Of a stretch of 42,877 bases of DNA, positions 7,570 through 14,740 are shown piece after piece. The stretch is from Pseudomonadota bacterium (GTDB lineage Bacteria; Pseudomonadota; Gammaproteobacteria; Burkholderiales; Burkholderiaceae_B). The position numbers were made by a program, and so were the translations under genes. Below the pieces are notes generated by a model. That model made no database searches. It was not told the origin of the DNA and worked only from the letters and a program-made list of their open reading frames with translations. How positions within the stretch are numbered: the stretch's first letter is position 1; every line of letters starts with the position of its first letter. Location of the stretch: assembly GCA_023388835.1 (NCBI GenBank), contig JAEWFK010000175.1:1-42877 (forward strand). Direction: 5' to 3'.

Positions 7570-8424
7570 TCAGTTTGTCGACTCGTCGGGCGGCGTGCGT
7601 CCCTCGGGCATATGTGCCCAGCCCAAGGTGGCGCCGCGCGATACGGCCGCGTAGACCGCCGCATTTCGGTTATGCACATCCAGTCGCTGGTAGAGTGTTT
7701 CAGTGTGCGCCTTCGCGGTGGCCACTGAAATATTCAATGTGGTGCCGACTTTTTTCATTGGGTAGCCCCTCGCCAACAATACCAGAACTTCGTACTGTCT
7801 TGGTGTGAGCCCCAGCAGACGACTTTCCCGGTGTGCTGCCGAACCGGGTTTCATGGGCCCGCTGATATCGATTTCAGGTTTGTCCTGTGCAGTACTGGGC
7901 GCGTCCGGTACGGGAGCCTGAGGCCTGGCGACGGTGGAACCGGCAGACCATTTCGCGGGCTCATAGCGCGCCGGATCGGTAGTCAAGCCTACGGTGCTTT
8001 GCGGCGTGAAGCTGACGGAAGGCCTGAGCACATGTGTCGAATGTGCGGGGAAACAGCTTCCGCCTGCAAGCACGAGTCTTACAGACGCCTGGAGAATCTC
8101 AGGGGGCGCTTCCTTCCCGACGCAGCCTGCTACGCAGCTGGGAAGGTTGAAATTCTTCTCCGGCGTGTCGTCGTTTTCGGCCAGCAGCAATATACGTTTG
8201 GGGGCGAAACGCTTGACGGCTGCATTGACGAGTTTTTCAGGGCTGCGCGTCGACGCGAGCGAGAGCAGTAACAGATCGCAGCCGGGAGCCGCGGGCGGCG
8301 AGCTGCTCTCGAGGCTGGAGTAATCGTGGTCCGCGAAGGACAATTGAGGAAGAACGTCACTCAACAGTTGGCGCAGGCCCAATCGAAAGAGCGGATGGGG
8401 CTCGACGATGACGACGGTATGCAT
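7570..8424 (-). CDS. LuxR/FixJ-type regulator with degenerate receiver (CsgD-like position)
   Basis: This 284-residue protein has an N-terminal receiver-like domain (about 1-125) and a C-terminal LuxR helix-turn-helix (about 205-265: LTPRQYEVLVLLARGYPMKKVG, then SVATAKAHTETLYQRLDVHNR). The receiver seems unable to take phosphate: the beta-3 end where Asp is expected reads CDLLLLSL, with Ser55 at the acceptor position, and the usual acidic pair is reduced to VEPH. E. coli CsgD, the curli master regulator, has the same plan of a non-canonical receiver plus a LuxR HTH. This gene lies directly downstream of the curli cluster on the same strand, 283 bases from csgH. The linker of about 75 residues, rich in Pro, Ala and Ser, is longer than in CsgD. 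Control of the csg genes is an inference from position and fold. Confidence 0.8.
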   Translation of the reverse strand: MHTVVIVEPHPLFRLGLRQLLSDVLPQLSFADHDYSSLESSSPPAAPGCDLLLLSLASTRSPEKLVNAAVKRFAPKRILLLAENDDTPEKNFNLPSCVAGCVGKEAPPEILQASVRLVLAGGSCFPAHSTHVLRPSVSFTPQSTVGLTTDPARYEPAKWSAGSTVARPQAPVPDAPSTAQDKPEIDISGPMKPGSAAHRESRLLGLTPRQYEVLVLLARGYPMKKVGTTLNISVATAKAHTETLYQRLDVHNRNAAVYAAVSRGATLGWAHMPEGRTPPDESTN

Positions 8425-8707
8425 GTATTTGTTCCCTAAATCAGTGTCGCATTCAAAATGCGTCCACCGTCAGAAGAACTACCGCGACTTATCCGGTGCA
8501 ATACTGCGGGCAGGCGTGACTACAAGTCGCACTTCCAGGCCGGTGATGCACAACTTCGACGACTGAAAATCGTTGTGATTGGATGATTTTGGTCACATTA
8601 AGCTGCTGGGACCGCTATCGTATGCAAGCTTTTGAATGTTAACAAGCGCTGAACGGTTCGCCCTTCGCGCGTCCGTTACAGGTCTGAATGTAAATGTCTT
8701 GTGCCTG
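8425..8707. other. intergenic region between csgH and the LuxR-type regulator
   Basis: No coding signal is seen in these 283 bases. The stretch should hold the promoter and leader of the regulator gene on the minus strand. One inverted repeat is visible, CACAAC (8549-8554) with GTTGTG (8572-8577), which could be part of an operator or a leader stem. I cannot choose a promoter with confidence. Confidence 0.3.
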
Positions 8708-9016
8708 TCATGACGGACATTCGAAGACAAAACGACGCTCCTGCATGCCGCCGCTCGTGATCAGGACTTCGATCTGGCAGTTCTCTCCAGGGGCTCCGCT
8801 CATGGAGAGCGTCGATAACGCCGCAGGGACGTCGGCGCTAAGTACGAGCGCACCGGTTTGCCCGATAATGGAACGGCCCGCGCTGCCGGTACGTATGGCT
8901 CTAATACGGTAACGTACGCTACGCGGCGAGTCGCTTACGACATACGGCACCACGACAGGCGGCTGCGTGCGCGCGACGGTATCTAGCCATACTTGTACAT
9001 CAGAATCGGCGATCAT
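8708..9016 (-). CDS. csgH: CsgH-like curli assembly inhibitor
   Basis: This 102-residue protein resembles CsgH, the small Ig-fold protein that in alphaproteobacteria takes the role of CsgC, preventing premature curlin polymerisation in the periplasm. Diagnostic stretches are VRYRIRAIRTGSAGRS, then QTGALVLSADVPAALSTLS and APGENCQIEV. Cys80 and Cys100 could form a disulfide. It follows the curlin gene on the same strand, the expected place. An oddity is that no signal peptide is encoded: the protein starts MIADSDVQVWLDTV, and an in-frame TAA lies four codons upstream of the ATG. The ribosome site (GAG) is weak. Family assignment is by motif memory and is good but not certain. Confidence 0.7.
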   Translation of the reverse strand: MIADSDVQVWLDTVARTQPPVVVPYVVSDSPRSVRYRIRAIRTGSAGRSIIGQTGALVLSADVPAALSTLSMSGAPGENCQIEVLITSGGMQERRFVFECPS

Positions 9017-9037
9017 GGACGTCTCGTTTTATTTTGT

Positions 9038-9057
9038 AACGTATCAATTGTTACGTT
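9038..9057. repeat. 20-bp near-perfect palindrome between curlin and csgH genes
   Basis: AACGTATCAA is followed directly by TTGTTACGTT. The two arms are complementary except at one position pair. It lies 21 bases upstream of the csgH start. It could be a regulator-binding operator or an RNA stem; there is no T-run after it on either strand. Confidence 0.5.
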
Positions 9058-9085
9058 TTGGAATAGACTTGAGAGGTTTGGTAAT

Positions 9086-9107
9086 GCGGGCGGCTTGCGC
9101 CGCCCGC
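9086..9107 (-). terminator. GC-rich stem-loop after the curlin gene
   Basis: A perfect 9-bp stem, GCGGGCGGC (9086-9094) with GCCGCCCGC (9099-9107), has a GCAA tetraloop on the minus-strand RNA. It lies 12 bases past the curlin stop. No uridine run follows, so it may act as a 3' stabiliser or partial terminator that lowers csgH relative to curlin, rather than as a complete terminator. Confidence 0.5.
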
Positions 9108-9119
9108 AAGGAGCCCCTC

Positions 9120-9824
9120 TTAGTTGCGTTGATTCACACGAGCGATGTTCGCCCAGCCGTTCTGCACTACAGTCGCCGTATGCCCGTTGCCGCGCATCTC
9201 TACCATCGCGACATTGCCCAGACCGGTTTGAGTCACATTGGCGGTCAAGTCCCTTCCTGATTGCTTTACTGAAGCAAACTGAGCGGTGCCGTCCTGAGTG
9301 ATGTAGGCTTCGTTGAAATCCCGGCCCGACCCATACTGCTCGGCCTTCGCGGTATTGAACTGGCCCTCTTGTGTGATTACGGTCTTGACCTTGTCACCAC
9401 GCTGGGTGATGTCGGCATCATTCCCCCAACCGGCGTTCTGATAGACATGCGCCCATTGGCTGGAGCCATCGCCCCAACCATAGTTGCCCTGGTCGATAGA
9501 GACCGTTCCGCCGCTCGCCGCCTGGTAGACGGTCGCGCCAGCGTAATCCACGTTCCTCTGTGTCACGGAAGCCACGTTGCCATTACCCGATGCGTTGATA
9601 TCGGCCCAGATGCGGTTGCTGCGGCTTTGATCGATCGAGCTGACGTTGCCGTTACCGGAAGCCACGATGGAGGCCTCGACTTCGGAGCCGTCATTGTCGT
9701 ATTGGTCAATGGCACCGACGTTGAAGCTGCCGGTCTGTTCGATGTAGGCGTCGGCGGCCATGGCGGCCGTCATGCCATAGGCAAGCGTGATTCCCAGCGC
9801 CAGTGCGGAAAGTTTCACATTCAT
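9120..9824 (-). CDS. curlin repeat amyloid subunit (CsgA/CsgB-like)
   Basis: This 234-residue protein would be the secreted amyloid subunit of curli fibres. It has a Sec signal peptide (MNVKLSALALGITLAYGMTAAMA) followed by about nine imperfect repeats of 18-26 residues with the curlin pattern, for example TQEGQFNTAKAEQ, TQTGLGNVAMVEM and VQNGWANIARVNQ. The conserved Gln, Gly, Asn and final Gln are easy to see. Repeats 4 and 5 are irregular and contain Trp/Gly-rich insertions (GNYGWGDGSSQW). The ATG at 9824 has AGGAG upstream; the reading frame is open further upstream, but that part lacks curlin features. No second curlin gene is present, so whether it is a CsgA or CsgB equivalent cannot be decided. 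Confidence 0.9.
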   Translation of the reverse strand: MNVKLSALALGITLAYGMTAAMAADAYIEQTGSFNVGAIDQYDNDGSEVEASIVASGNGNVSSIDQSRSNRIWADINASGNGNVASVTQRNVDYAGATVYQAASGGTVSIDQGNYGWGDGSSQWAHVYQNAGWGNDADITQRGDKVKTVITQEGQFNTAKAEQYGSGRDFNEAYITQDGTAQFASVKQSGRDLTANVTQTGLGNVAMVEMRGNGHTATVVQNGWANIARVNQRN

Positions 9825-9880
9825 GGAAATGCTCCTATTTATGTTCGTTGACTCTGCTCGAAGGGCCGAGTGGATCGCAT

Positions 9881-9908
9881 CGCGCTGGTGGCCCCCTCTG
9901 CCAGCGTG
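9881..9908 (-). other. stem-loop in the csgG-curlin gap
   Basis: CGCGCTGG (9881-9888) pairs with CCAGCGTG (9901-9908) around a 12-base loop, with one G-U pair. The 122-base gap holding it separates csgEFG from the curlin gene. It may be an mRNA processing or attenuation point allowing much higher curlin expression. Function is inferred. Confidence 0.35.
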
Positions 9909-9946
9909 ATACTGCCGGCTTGACGCCGACATACTTGGATCTCGCA

Positions 9947-10915
9947 TCACGATGACGGACGCGCCGATCCTTCTCCCGCATCGGGAGTCAATGTGGTTGC
10001 GCCCGTTTCCTGAACGGAATGCTGGACGACGTCGTAGGTATCGCTCTTCGCCGCCGCAAGGTAGCGTTGAATGAGCGGTGAATTCCAATCCTGCTCGTTG
10101 CGCAGGCGCCAGTGGCCGTCCTTCATGCCCTGTATGGTCAGGTGGATCACGGCGGCCTCGATGGCTTCTTTTACGCTCAGCTGGGCGGGCTCATTGCTCG
10201 TGATACCGGCTTCAAACTCGAACAAATCCGTGTAATTCACGAACTTGTAGACGTTCGGCGTGAACTCATAAGAGAAAATCGTCTTGGTGGTGGACACCGA
10301 CTGCATGATGGCGCCCGTCCGGATATCGATGCTGCGCAAATTGATGGTGACTTGGTCCATCCGGTATTGAGTAGACGCACCGACTCCAAGGAAACGCGCT
10401 CCGACGCCGCCTGTCCTGACATTGCTTTCGTAGGCGATGATTCCACCATCCAGGAGAATCGATGCCGGGAGCAGCGCCGGCACATGGGTCGGGGCGCCGG
10501 GGTCGTCTGGCTGCTCCTTGGCGCGCACAATGCGCCGCTCGGTCAGCAATTCCTGCAAGCTTTCCCGCTCCACAGGCGTGTACCAACCCGAATCCTTCAA
10601 GGCCTTGATCAGCATCGCGGCAGCACCCTGGGTCACCGATGTCGAGAATGAACTATCAGGCGAGGGCTTGTACTGGCCGGTCTGATCCCGGAAGCCGTAG
10701 ACAGCCGCCACCACCTTGCCCCGCGGAGGCGGCATCAGCTGGAGGTCGCGTGTGGAAGGCGAGGGCGGCGTCAGCGTTGCGGCCGTCTTGAGCTGTACGG
10801 GTTCGCTGGGCGGCGCCGCGCAGGCGCTCAAAGTGCCGACTACGGTCAGCAGCATGACGCTGCGAAGAAGTCGGGGGCCGACGTCGCTTCCGTGGCGGAG
10901 GGTCGAGGTTCTCAT
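9947..10915 (-). CDS. csgG: CsgG, outer-membrane curli secretion channel lipoprotein
   Basis: CsgG (322 residues) forms the nonameric outer-membrane pore that exports curlin. A lipoprotein signal ends in TLSAC, giving lipidated Cys32. The mature part contains the CsgG core: KVVAAVYGFRDQTGQY, a TQGAAAMLIKALKDSGWY segment, ERESLQELLTERRI, ILLDGGIIAYESNVRTGG, YRMDQVTINLRSIDIRTG and the end of the transmembrane region. It is about 45 residues longer than the E. coli protein, mainly through a hydrophilic C-terminal tail. It overlaps csgF by four bases (ATGA), so the two are coupled. Confidence 0.95.
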   Translation of the reverse strand: MRTSTLRHGSDVGPRLLRSVMLLTVVGTLSACAAPPSEPVQLKTAATLTPPSPSTRDLQLMPPPRGKVVAAVYGFRDQTGQYKPSPDSSFSTSVTQGAAAMLIKALKDSGWYTPVERESLQELLTERRIVRAKEQPDDPGAPTHVPALLPASILLDGGIIAYESNVRTGGVGARFLGVGASTQYRMDQVTINLRSIDIRTGAIMQSVSTTKTIFSYEFTPNVYKFVNYTDLFEFEAGITSNEPAQLSVKEAIEAAVIHLTIQGMKDGHWRLRNEQDWNSPLIQRYLAAAKSDTYDVVQHSVQETGATTLTPDAGEGSARPSS

Positions 10916-11355
10916 TGGCTGCTCACCATAAAAGTCGTCGATGCGCCGGTCAGCTTGTCCGTGGTGGTAACGTTCAGCATGCCGTTGCCGATGTCAGCGA
11001 TGTTGATGATGAAGTTGTCGGTTTCCAGATTGCCGGGTATCAGGCTGCCGTTGGGTCCGATGATCTTGGATGTGGCCGCCGTCGTCAGGCGGTTAACCAC
11101 CTGCCTTTCCAGCGTTTCGTTGAACTGATCCAGCGGTGTCTTCTCTTCCAGGCCTCTTTCGTCTTCGATGCCAGGGTCGGTATGGGTCTTGGTCGCCAGC
11201 GCGGAGTTCAGCAACACATGGCCGTAGGCGGGATTGCCGCCAAAGGACGGGTTGCGCGGGTAATAGATCAGCTCCGACGCTATCGCCTGTCCCGTAAGGG
11301 AAGCGGCCGTTATCAGCAACGCGGCCCGTAAAGTGCGTAAACGGGGGGGGGACAT
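10912..11355 (-). CDS. csgF: CsgF, curli nucleation and channel cap protein
   Basis: CsgF (147 residues) is secreted through CsgG, binds the channel on the cell surface and couples secretion to nucleation. A Sec signal peptide precedes the mature start SELIYYPRNPSFGGNPAYG, which strongly matches the CsgG-binding N terminus of CsgF; the end DIGNGMLNVTTTDKLTGAS is also typical. I prefer the ATG at 11355, which has GAGGAG seven bases upstream. An earlier in-frame ATG at 11373 overlaps the csgE stop. Confidence 0.94.
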   Translation of the reverse strand: MSPPRLRTLRAALLITAASLTGQAIASELIYYPRNPSFGGNPAYGHVLLNSALATKTHTDPGIEDERGLEEKTPLDQFNETLERQVVNRLTTAATSKIIGPNGSLIPGNLETDNFIINIADIGNGMLNVTTTDKLTGASTTFMVSSQ

Positions 11356-11369
11356 ATGTGCTCCTCTCT

Positions 11370-11960
11370 TCATAGTTCTTCAGGACCCAGGTCTGGGTTT
11401 ATTGTGATTAGGCGTTCCGATTCGCGCCGTGATATGTTCTCCACTACATGCTCTACGGCCACTTTGCTGATCGATCGGGTGGCGGCACGAGCCGGCGGCA
11501 AGAAGGTATGGAACACCCGCTGCTGCCGGTACAGCACCCAGATCTCGCTGCCGAAGCGCGCGGACGGGCGCTCATATATGGAAATGGAGAAACGGTTGGA
11601 ATCCGGCCTTTGACGCCATAGGGCGGAAAAATACTGATAGAAATCTTTGCCAAGCACGGTGACGGTACGATTGACGACCATGCCGCTCATGGGATCACTG
11701 AACATGCGTTCCAGCGCACGACGTGCTTCTTCTGCGTGATCCGCGCTGTTGTCCTGTTCGTCGTGCGAAGCGGCATCTTTTTGATGCGAAGCCGCTGGCA
11801 TGCGTTCTCCGGCAGATGCGGCATTCGCTGTGGCAAACGGTGGCAGCCCGACGCCTAATACGATTGCGACTGCGCCGACGGAACGAATAAGCCAATGGTC
11901 GAATGCCGGCTGGGGAGCCCGCTGCGCACTGCGAGGTATGACAGACAGTCCAACAATCAT
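11370..11960 (-). CDS. csgE: CsgE, periplasmic curli secretion specificity factor
   Basis: CsgE forms the periplasmic plug that delivers curlin to CsgG. The C-terminal 110 residues match the family: GMVVNRTVTVLGKDFYQYFS, RFSISIYERPSARFGSEIW, VFHTFLPP and VAVEHVVENIS. At 196 residues it is much longer than E. coli CsgE; the extra part is a hydrophobic stretch (AVAIVLGVGLPPFATANA, probably a signal peptide) placed about 30 residues from the start, plus a polar His/Asp/Glu-rich linker (PAASHQKDAASHDEQDNSAD). The ATG at 11960 is preferred for an acceptable AGGGACGG upstream; one at 12068 adds 36 more residues. First gene of the curli operon. Confidence 0.85.
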   Translation of the reverse strand: MIVGLSVIPRSAQRAPQPAFDHWLIRSVGAVAIVLGVGLPPFATANAASAGERMPAASHQKDAASHDEQDNSADHAEEARRALERMFSDPMSGMVVNRTVTVLGKDFYQYFSALWRQRPDSNRFSISIYERPSARFGSEIWVLYRQQRVFHTFLPPARAATRSISKVAVEHVVENISRRESERLITINPDLGPEEL

Positions 11961-12288
11961 GCCGCGATTCCGTCCCTGAAAAATTTCCAGCGTTTTTCCT
12001 ACATCCGGTCGCAAGCTGGAAATTGCTTGTATGGGATGTATCTTAGGGAAACGAATTGGTGGGGGCATGCGTCTTTCGGCGGAAACATATGCCCGACGGA
12101 CGGCTGCGGGAAAACGGCCCTTTAGGCCAGTCGGCTTAGGTAGATGGTCCGGGAACCGGGGGACGGCAGCGGCGTGCTGGTAGAACAGCGGCCGTAATGC
12201 CGAGTGGACGCCGCAGGCGGGGTGTAGCGACGCACCTGTGGCGGAGCGTTACTACGTGGATTAGCCAGAATGTCGGCCAGAAACGAAG
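11961..12288. other. non-coding stretch upstream of csgE
   Basis: About 330 bases lie between the csgE start and the tRNA-Pro terminator. No convincing gene is seen. The curli operon promoter should lie in the part next to csgE (around 11970-12060, which is relatively AT-rich), but I cannot point to reliable -35/-10 elements. The part from 12120 to 12280 is GC-rich, and its only open frame (minus strand, 12122-12373) runs through the terminator and into the tRNA gene, so it is not a gene. Confidence 0.4.
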
Positions 12289-12320
12289 AAGGGCTTACAG
12301 CAAAACTGCTGTAAGCCCTT
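12289..12320 (-). terminator. terminator of tRNA-Pro
   Basis: AAGGGCTTACAGCA (12289-12302) pairs perfectly over 14 bases with TGCTGTAAGCCCTT (12307-12320) around a 4-base loop. On the tRNA strand it is followed by CTTCTTCGTTTC. It starts eight bases past the encoded CCA end of the tRNA. Confidence 0.8.
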
Positions 12321-12328
12321 AAGGGTAT

Positions 12329-12407
<79 letters not shown>

Positions 12408-12457
12408 GTCTTCCTGTTTCGGTATCGGTGTAACCGGCGTGAAGCAGGAAGAACGCA

Positions 12458-12486
12458 AATATAGCATTCTGTTTTGTGGCTTGCAA
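12458..12486 (-). promoter_or_regulatory. promoter of tRNA-Pro
   Basis: On the minus strand a -35 box TTGCAA (12486-12481) and a -10 box TATATT (12463-12458) are separated by exactly 17 bases. The expected start point is about 45 bases upstream of the mature 5' end of the tRNA. It is one of the clearest sigma-70 matches in the window. Confidence 0.7.
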
Positions 12487-12590
12487 GTCGCTCCGATTCA
12501 CCGTGGCCGAGCTCGTTCCATGTCGCCGCCTGCTAGCTGCTCCGATCGTTCAGGCGCTGGACAGTCATCAGGGCCGTCCAGTGTGCTGAC

Positions 12591-13964
12591 TCATCCGACC
12601 TGAAAGTCCATTTCTGGGTAGCGGATGCGGCTGCGGCTGCGGGTGGCGAGGCTGTAGACCAGGGTGAGGGGGCCGACGCGCCCCATGAACATAAGCAGGA
12701 GCAGCACGCACTGGCTCGGCCTCGAAAGTTCTGCGGTGAGCGACTGGCTGATGCCAGTGGTGCTCAAGGCGGCAACCACCTCGAGCATCAGGCTTACGAA
12801 GGCAACATCTTCAAGAATGGTGAGCACAAGCAGCGCGAGCGCCGCTGCAAGCACCGTAACCACGACCACTGCCAGCGCCTTTTGTATGATGTCCGGAGAA
12901 ATGGTACGGCGCATGAGCACCACTTCTTTTCGCTGTGTCACATAGGCGAACACGGCCGCGAGAATCACGACGAAAGTGCCCAGCTTGACACCACCCGCTG
13001 TGCTCATGGAGCCGCCTCCGATGAACATGAACATGGCGGCGAACAAGGTCGTACTGTCGTCCATGTATTGCACATCGAAAACGGTGAAGCCGGCGGTACG
13101 CAGCGATATGCTTTGCATCCATGCTGCGCGCCCCTGATCCGCCCATCCCAGGGCGCCCAGTGTGAGGGGGTTGCCGGCCTCCAGCAACCAGATTCCTGCG
13201 AAGCCCAGCAGATTCATGATCGCTGTACTGATAAGGATGAGCCGTACATACGGCGCAAGGGCTTGCCAGCGCTTTTTGCGCATGATCTCCACAATGATGG
13301 GGAAGCCGATGCCCCCCAATATCACTACACAGGAAAGGATACCGATCGTCACGCCATCGCTCACGAAAGACGCCAGACTATCCTCGAGGAAGGCGTAGCC
13401 GAAATTATTGAAGGCGGCTACGGCGTGCAGGATGGCTTGGAATAGGGCAGTCGTGACCGGCAGCCGACCGCTCCCCCACCACCAGAGAAAGAGCAAGAGC
13501 ATGGCCGACAGCTCAATCACTACCGTGATGCGTATGACCGACACGGCGATGCTACGCAAGCGCGCGGTGCTGGTCTGATTGAAAGCTTCCAACGCCAGCG
13601 ATTGCTGGCGCAGACTCATGCGGTTGCCCAGCGTAATGGCCGAGACGACTGCAAAGGTGACGAAGCCGAGCCCGCCTATTTGCGCGAGGACGATGATCAC
13701 CGCTTGCCCAAAGACGCTCATCTGTCCCGGCTCGATGATCGACAGGCCGGTAATGGTGACGGCAGCCGTCGCCGTGAAAAGAGCCTCGAACAGTCCTAGA
13801 CTTGCAGAACGTCCGGAAAAAGGCAAAGCCAGCAGCAAGGTGCCTACCAGGATCAGTCCGAGAAAACCGGCCGCCAGAAGCGTGGGGGGGCTGACACCCA
13901 CGTTTCCGCCTCGCCGAATCCGCTGATAGGTGTCCAGGCTGCGCCTGGGATCCAGTTGATGCAT
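12591..13964 (-). CDS. Trk/Ktr potassium transporter membrane subunit (TrkH/KtrB)
   Basis: This 457-residue inner-membrane protein is the K+-translocating subunit of a Trk/Ktr-type uptake system. The four pore loops of the superfamily are visible as TITGLSII, NNFGYAF, LRTAGFTVF and STTGISQS, each carrying the selectivity-filter Gly, with the MPM hairpins between them. The intramembrane loop GGGSMSTAGGVKLGTF is also typical. The ATG at 13964 lies five bases after the stop of the RCK subunit gene; a longer frame upstream overlaps that gene and is not credible. The short length resembles KtrB more than the enterobacterial TrkH. Confidence 0.92.
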   Translation of the reverse strand: MHQLDPRRSLDTYQRIRRGGNVGVSPPTLLAAGFLGLILVGTLLLALPFSGRSASLGLFEALFTATAAVTITGLSIIEPGQMSVFGQAVIIVLAQIGGLGFVTFAVVSAITLGNRMSLRQQSLALEAFNQTSTARLRSIAVSVIRITVVIELSAMLLLFLWWWGSGRLPVTTALFQAILHAVAAFNNFGYAFLEDSLASFVSDGVTIGILSCVVILGGIGFPIIVEIMRKKRWQALAPYVRLILISTAIMNLLGFAGIWLLEAGNPLTLGALGWADQGRAAWMQSISLRTAGFTVFDVQYMDDSTTLFAAMFMFIGGGSMSTAGGVKLGTFVVILAAVFAYVTQRKEVVLMRRTISPDIIQKALAVVVVTVLAAALALLVLTILEDVAFVSLMLEVVAALSTTGISQSLTAELSRPSQCVLLLLMFMGRVGPLTLVYSLATRSRSRIRYPEMDFQVG

Positions 13965-13969
13965 AGGGG

Positions 13970-14623
13970 TCAGGCCAGACGCGGTGCCATCGCACGTAGC
14001 GATTCGAGCGTGCCGTAGAGCACCACAATATCCTTTGTATGAACGATATGGTCGGCGGAGGGATGAACCGTGGCCTGGCTGCGGTGCTTCACCAGCAGGA
14101 CCTGAGGCGTATCGGCTCCATCGCGCAGAATGCGCGACAGCGGCATGCCATCCAGGCGTTCGCTGACATTGATTTCGACCACGAATTCGCCATTCCCGAT
14201 GGGGATATAGTCGTTCACCATGGGATAGCTCAATGCCTGTGCCACGCGCACGCCCATTTCTTCTTCTGGATGGATAATGCGGGTTACGCCCAGCTTGTTC
14301 AGAATGAGGTGCTGCGCATGGGAAGACGCCTTCACCCAGATGGTCTCTATGCCCAGCGTCTTCAGGTGGACGACGCACAATAGGCTGGCCTGAACGGCTT
14401 CGCCGATAGCCACCAGCACAACGTCGTAGTTTTCCAGCGCCAGTTCCTGGACGGCAGCACTGTCGGTGACGTCGGCAATCACCGCACGGGTCAGCCGATC
14501 AGCGTATTTGTCGACAAGTTTCGGGTCGGCATCGACGCCGAGAACCGAGTGGCCCATCTTCATGAGTTCGTGCGACGCGGCTGCGCCGAACCGTCCTAAA
14601 CCAATGATGGCAAACTGTGCCAT
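13970..14623 (-). CDS. Trk/Ktr potassium uptake regulatory subunit (RCK domain, TrkA/KtrA)
   Basis: This 217-residue cytoplasmic protein has an RCK-N Rossmann domain with the nucleotide-binding GLGRFG motif near residue 8 and the conserved acidic residue in VLGVDAD at the end of beta-2. An RCK-C domain follows (about 135-215). The single RCK-N/RCK-C pair is the KtrA-like plan rather than the duplicated TrkA of E. coli. It gates the membrane subunit encoded next. The start at 14623 has GGAG upstream; an earlier in-frame ATG at 14677 adds an unrelated 18-residue leader. Confidence 0.92.
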   Translation of the reverse strand: MAQFAIIGLGRFGAAASHELMKMGHSVLGVDADPKLVDKYADRLTRAVIADVTDSAAVQELALENYDVVLVAIGEAVQASLLCVVHLKTLGIETIWVKASSHAQHLILNKLGVTRIIHPEEEMGVRVAQALSYPMVNDYIPIGNGEFVVEINVSERLDGMPLSRILRDGADTPQVLLVKHRSQATVHPSADHIVHTKDIVVLYGTLESLRAMAPRLA

Positions 14624-14740
14624 AGTTTCTCCGCTTCCTTGGGTTCTGTGGAAACAGCTCGTAAAACGAGGATGCACTGTAGTCCAAATTCTGGTAAAAA
14701 CCCTTATATATGATTCAGAAAATCGAACGTCGGTCTTGAT

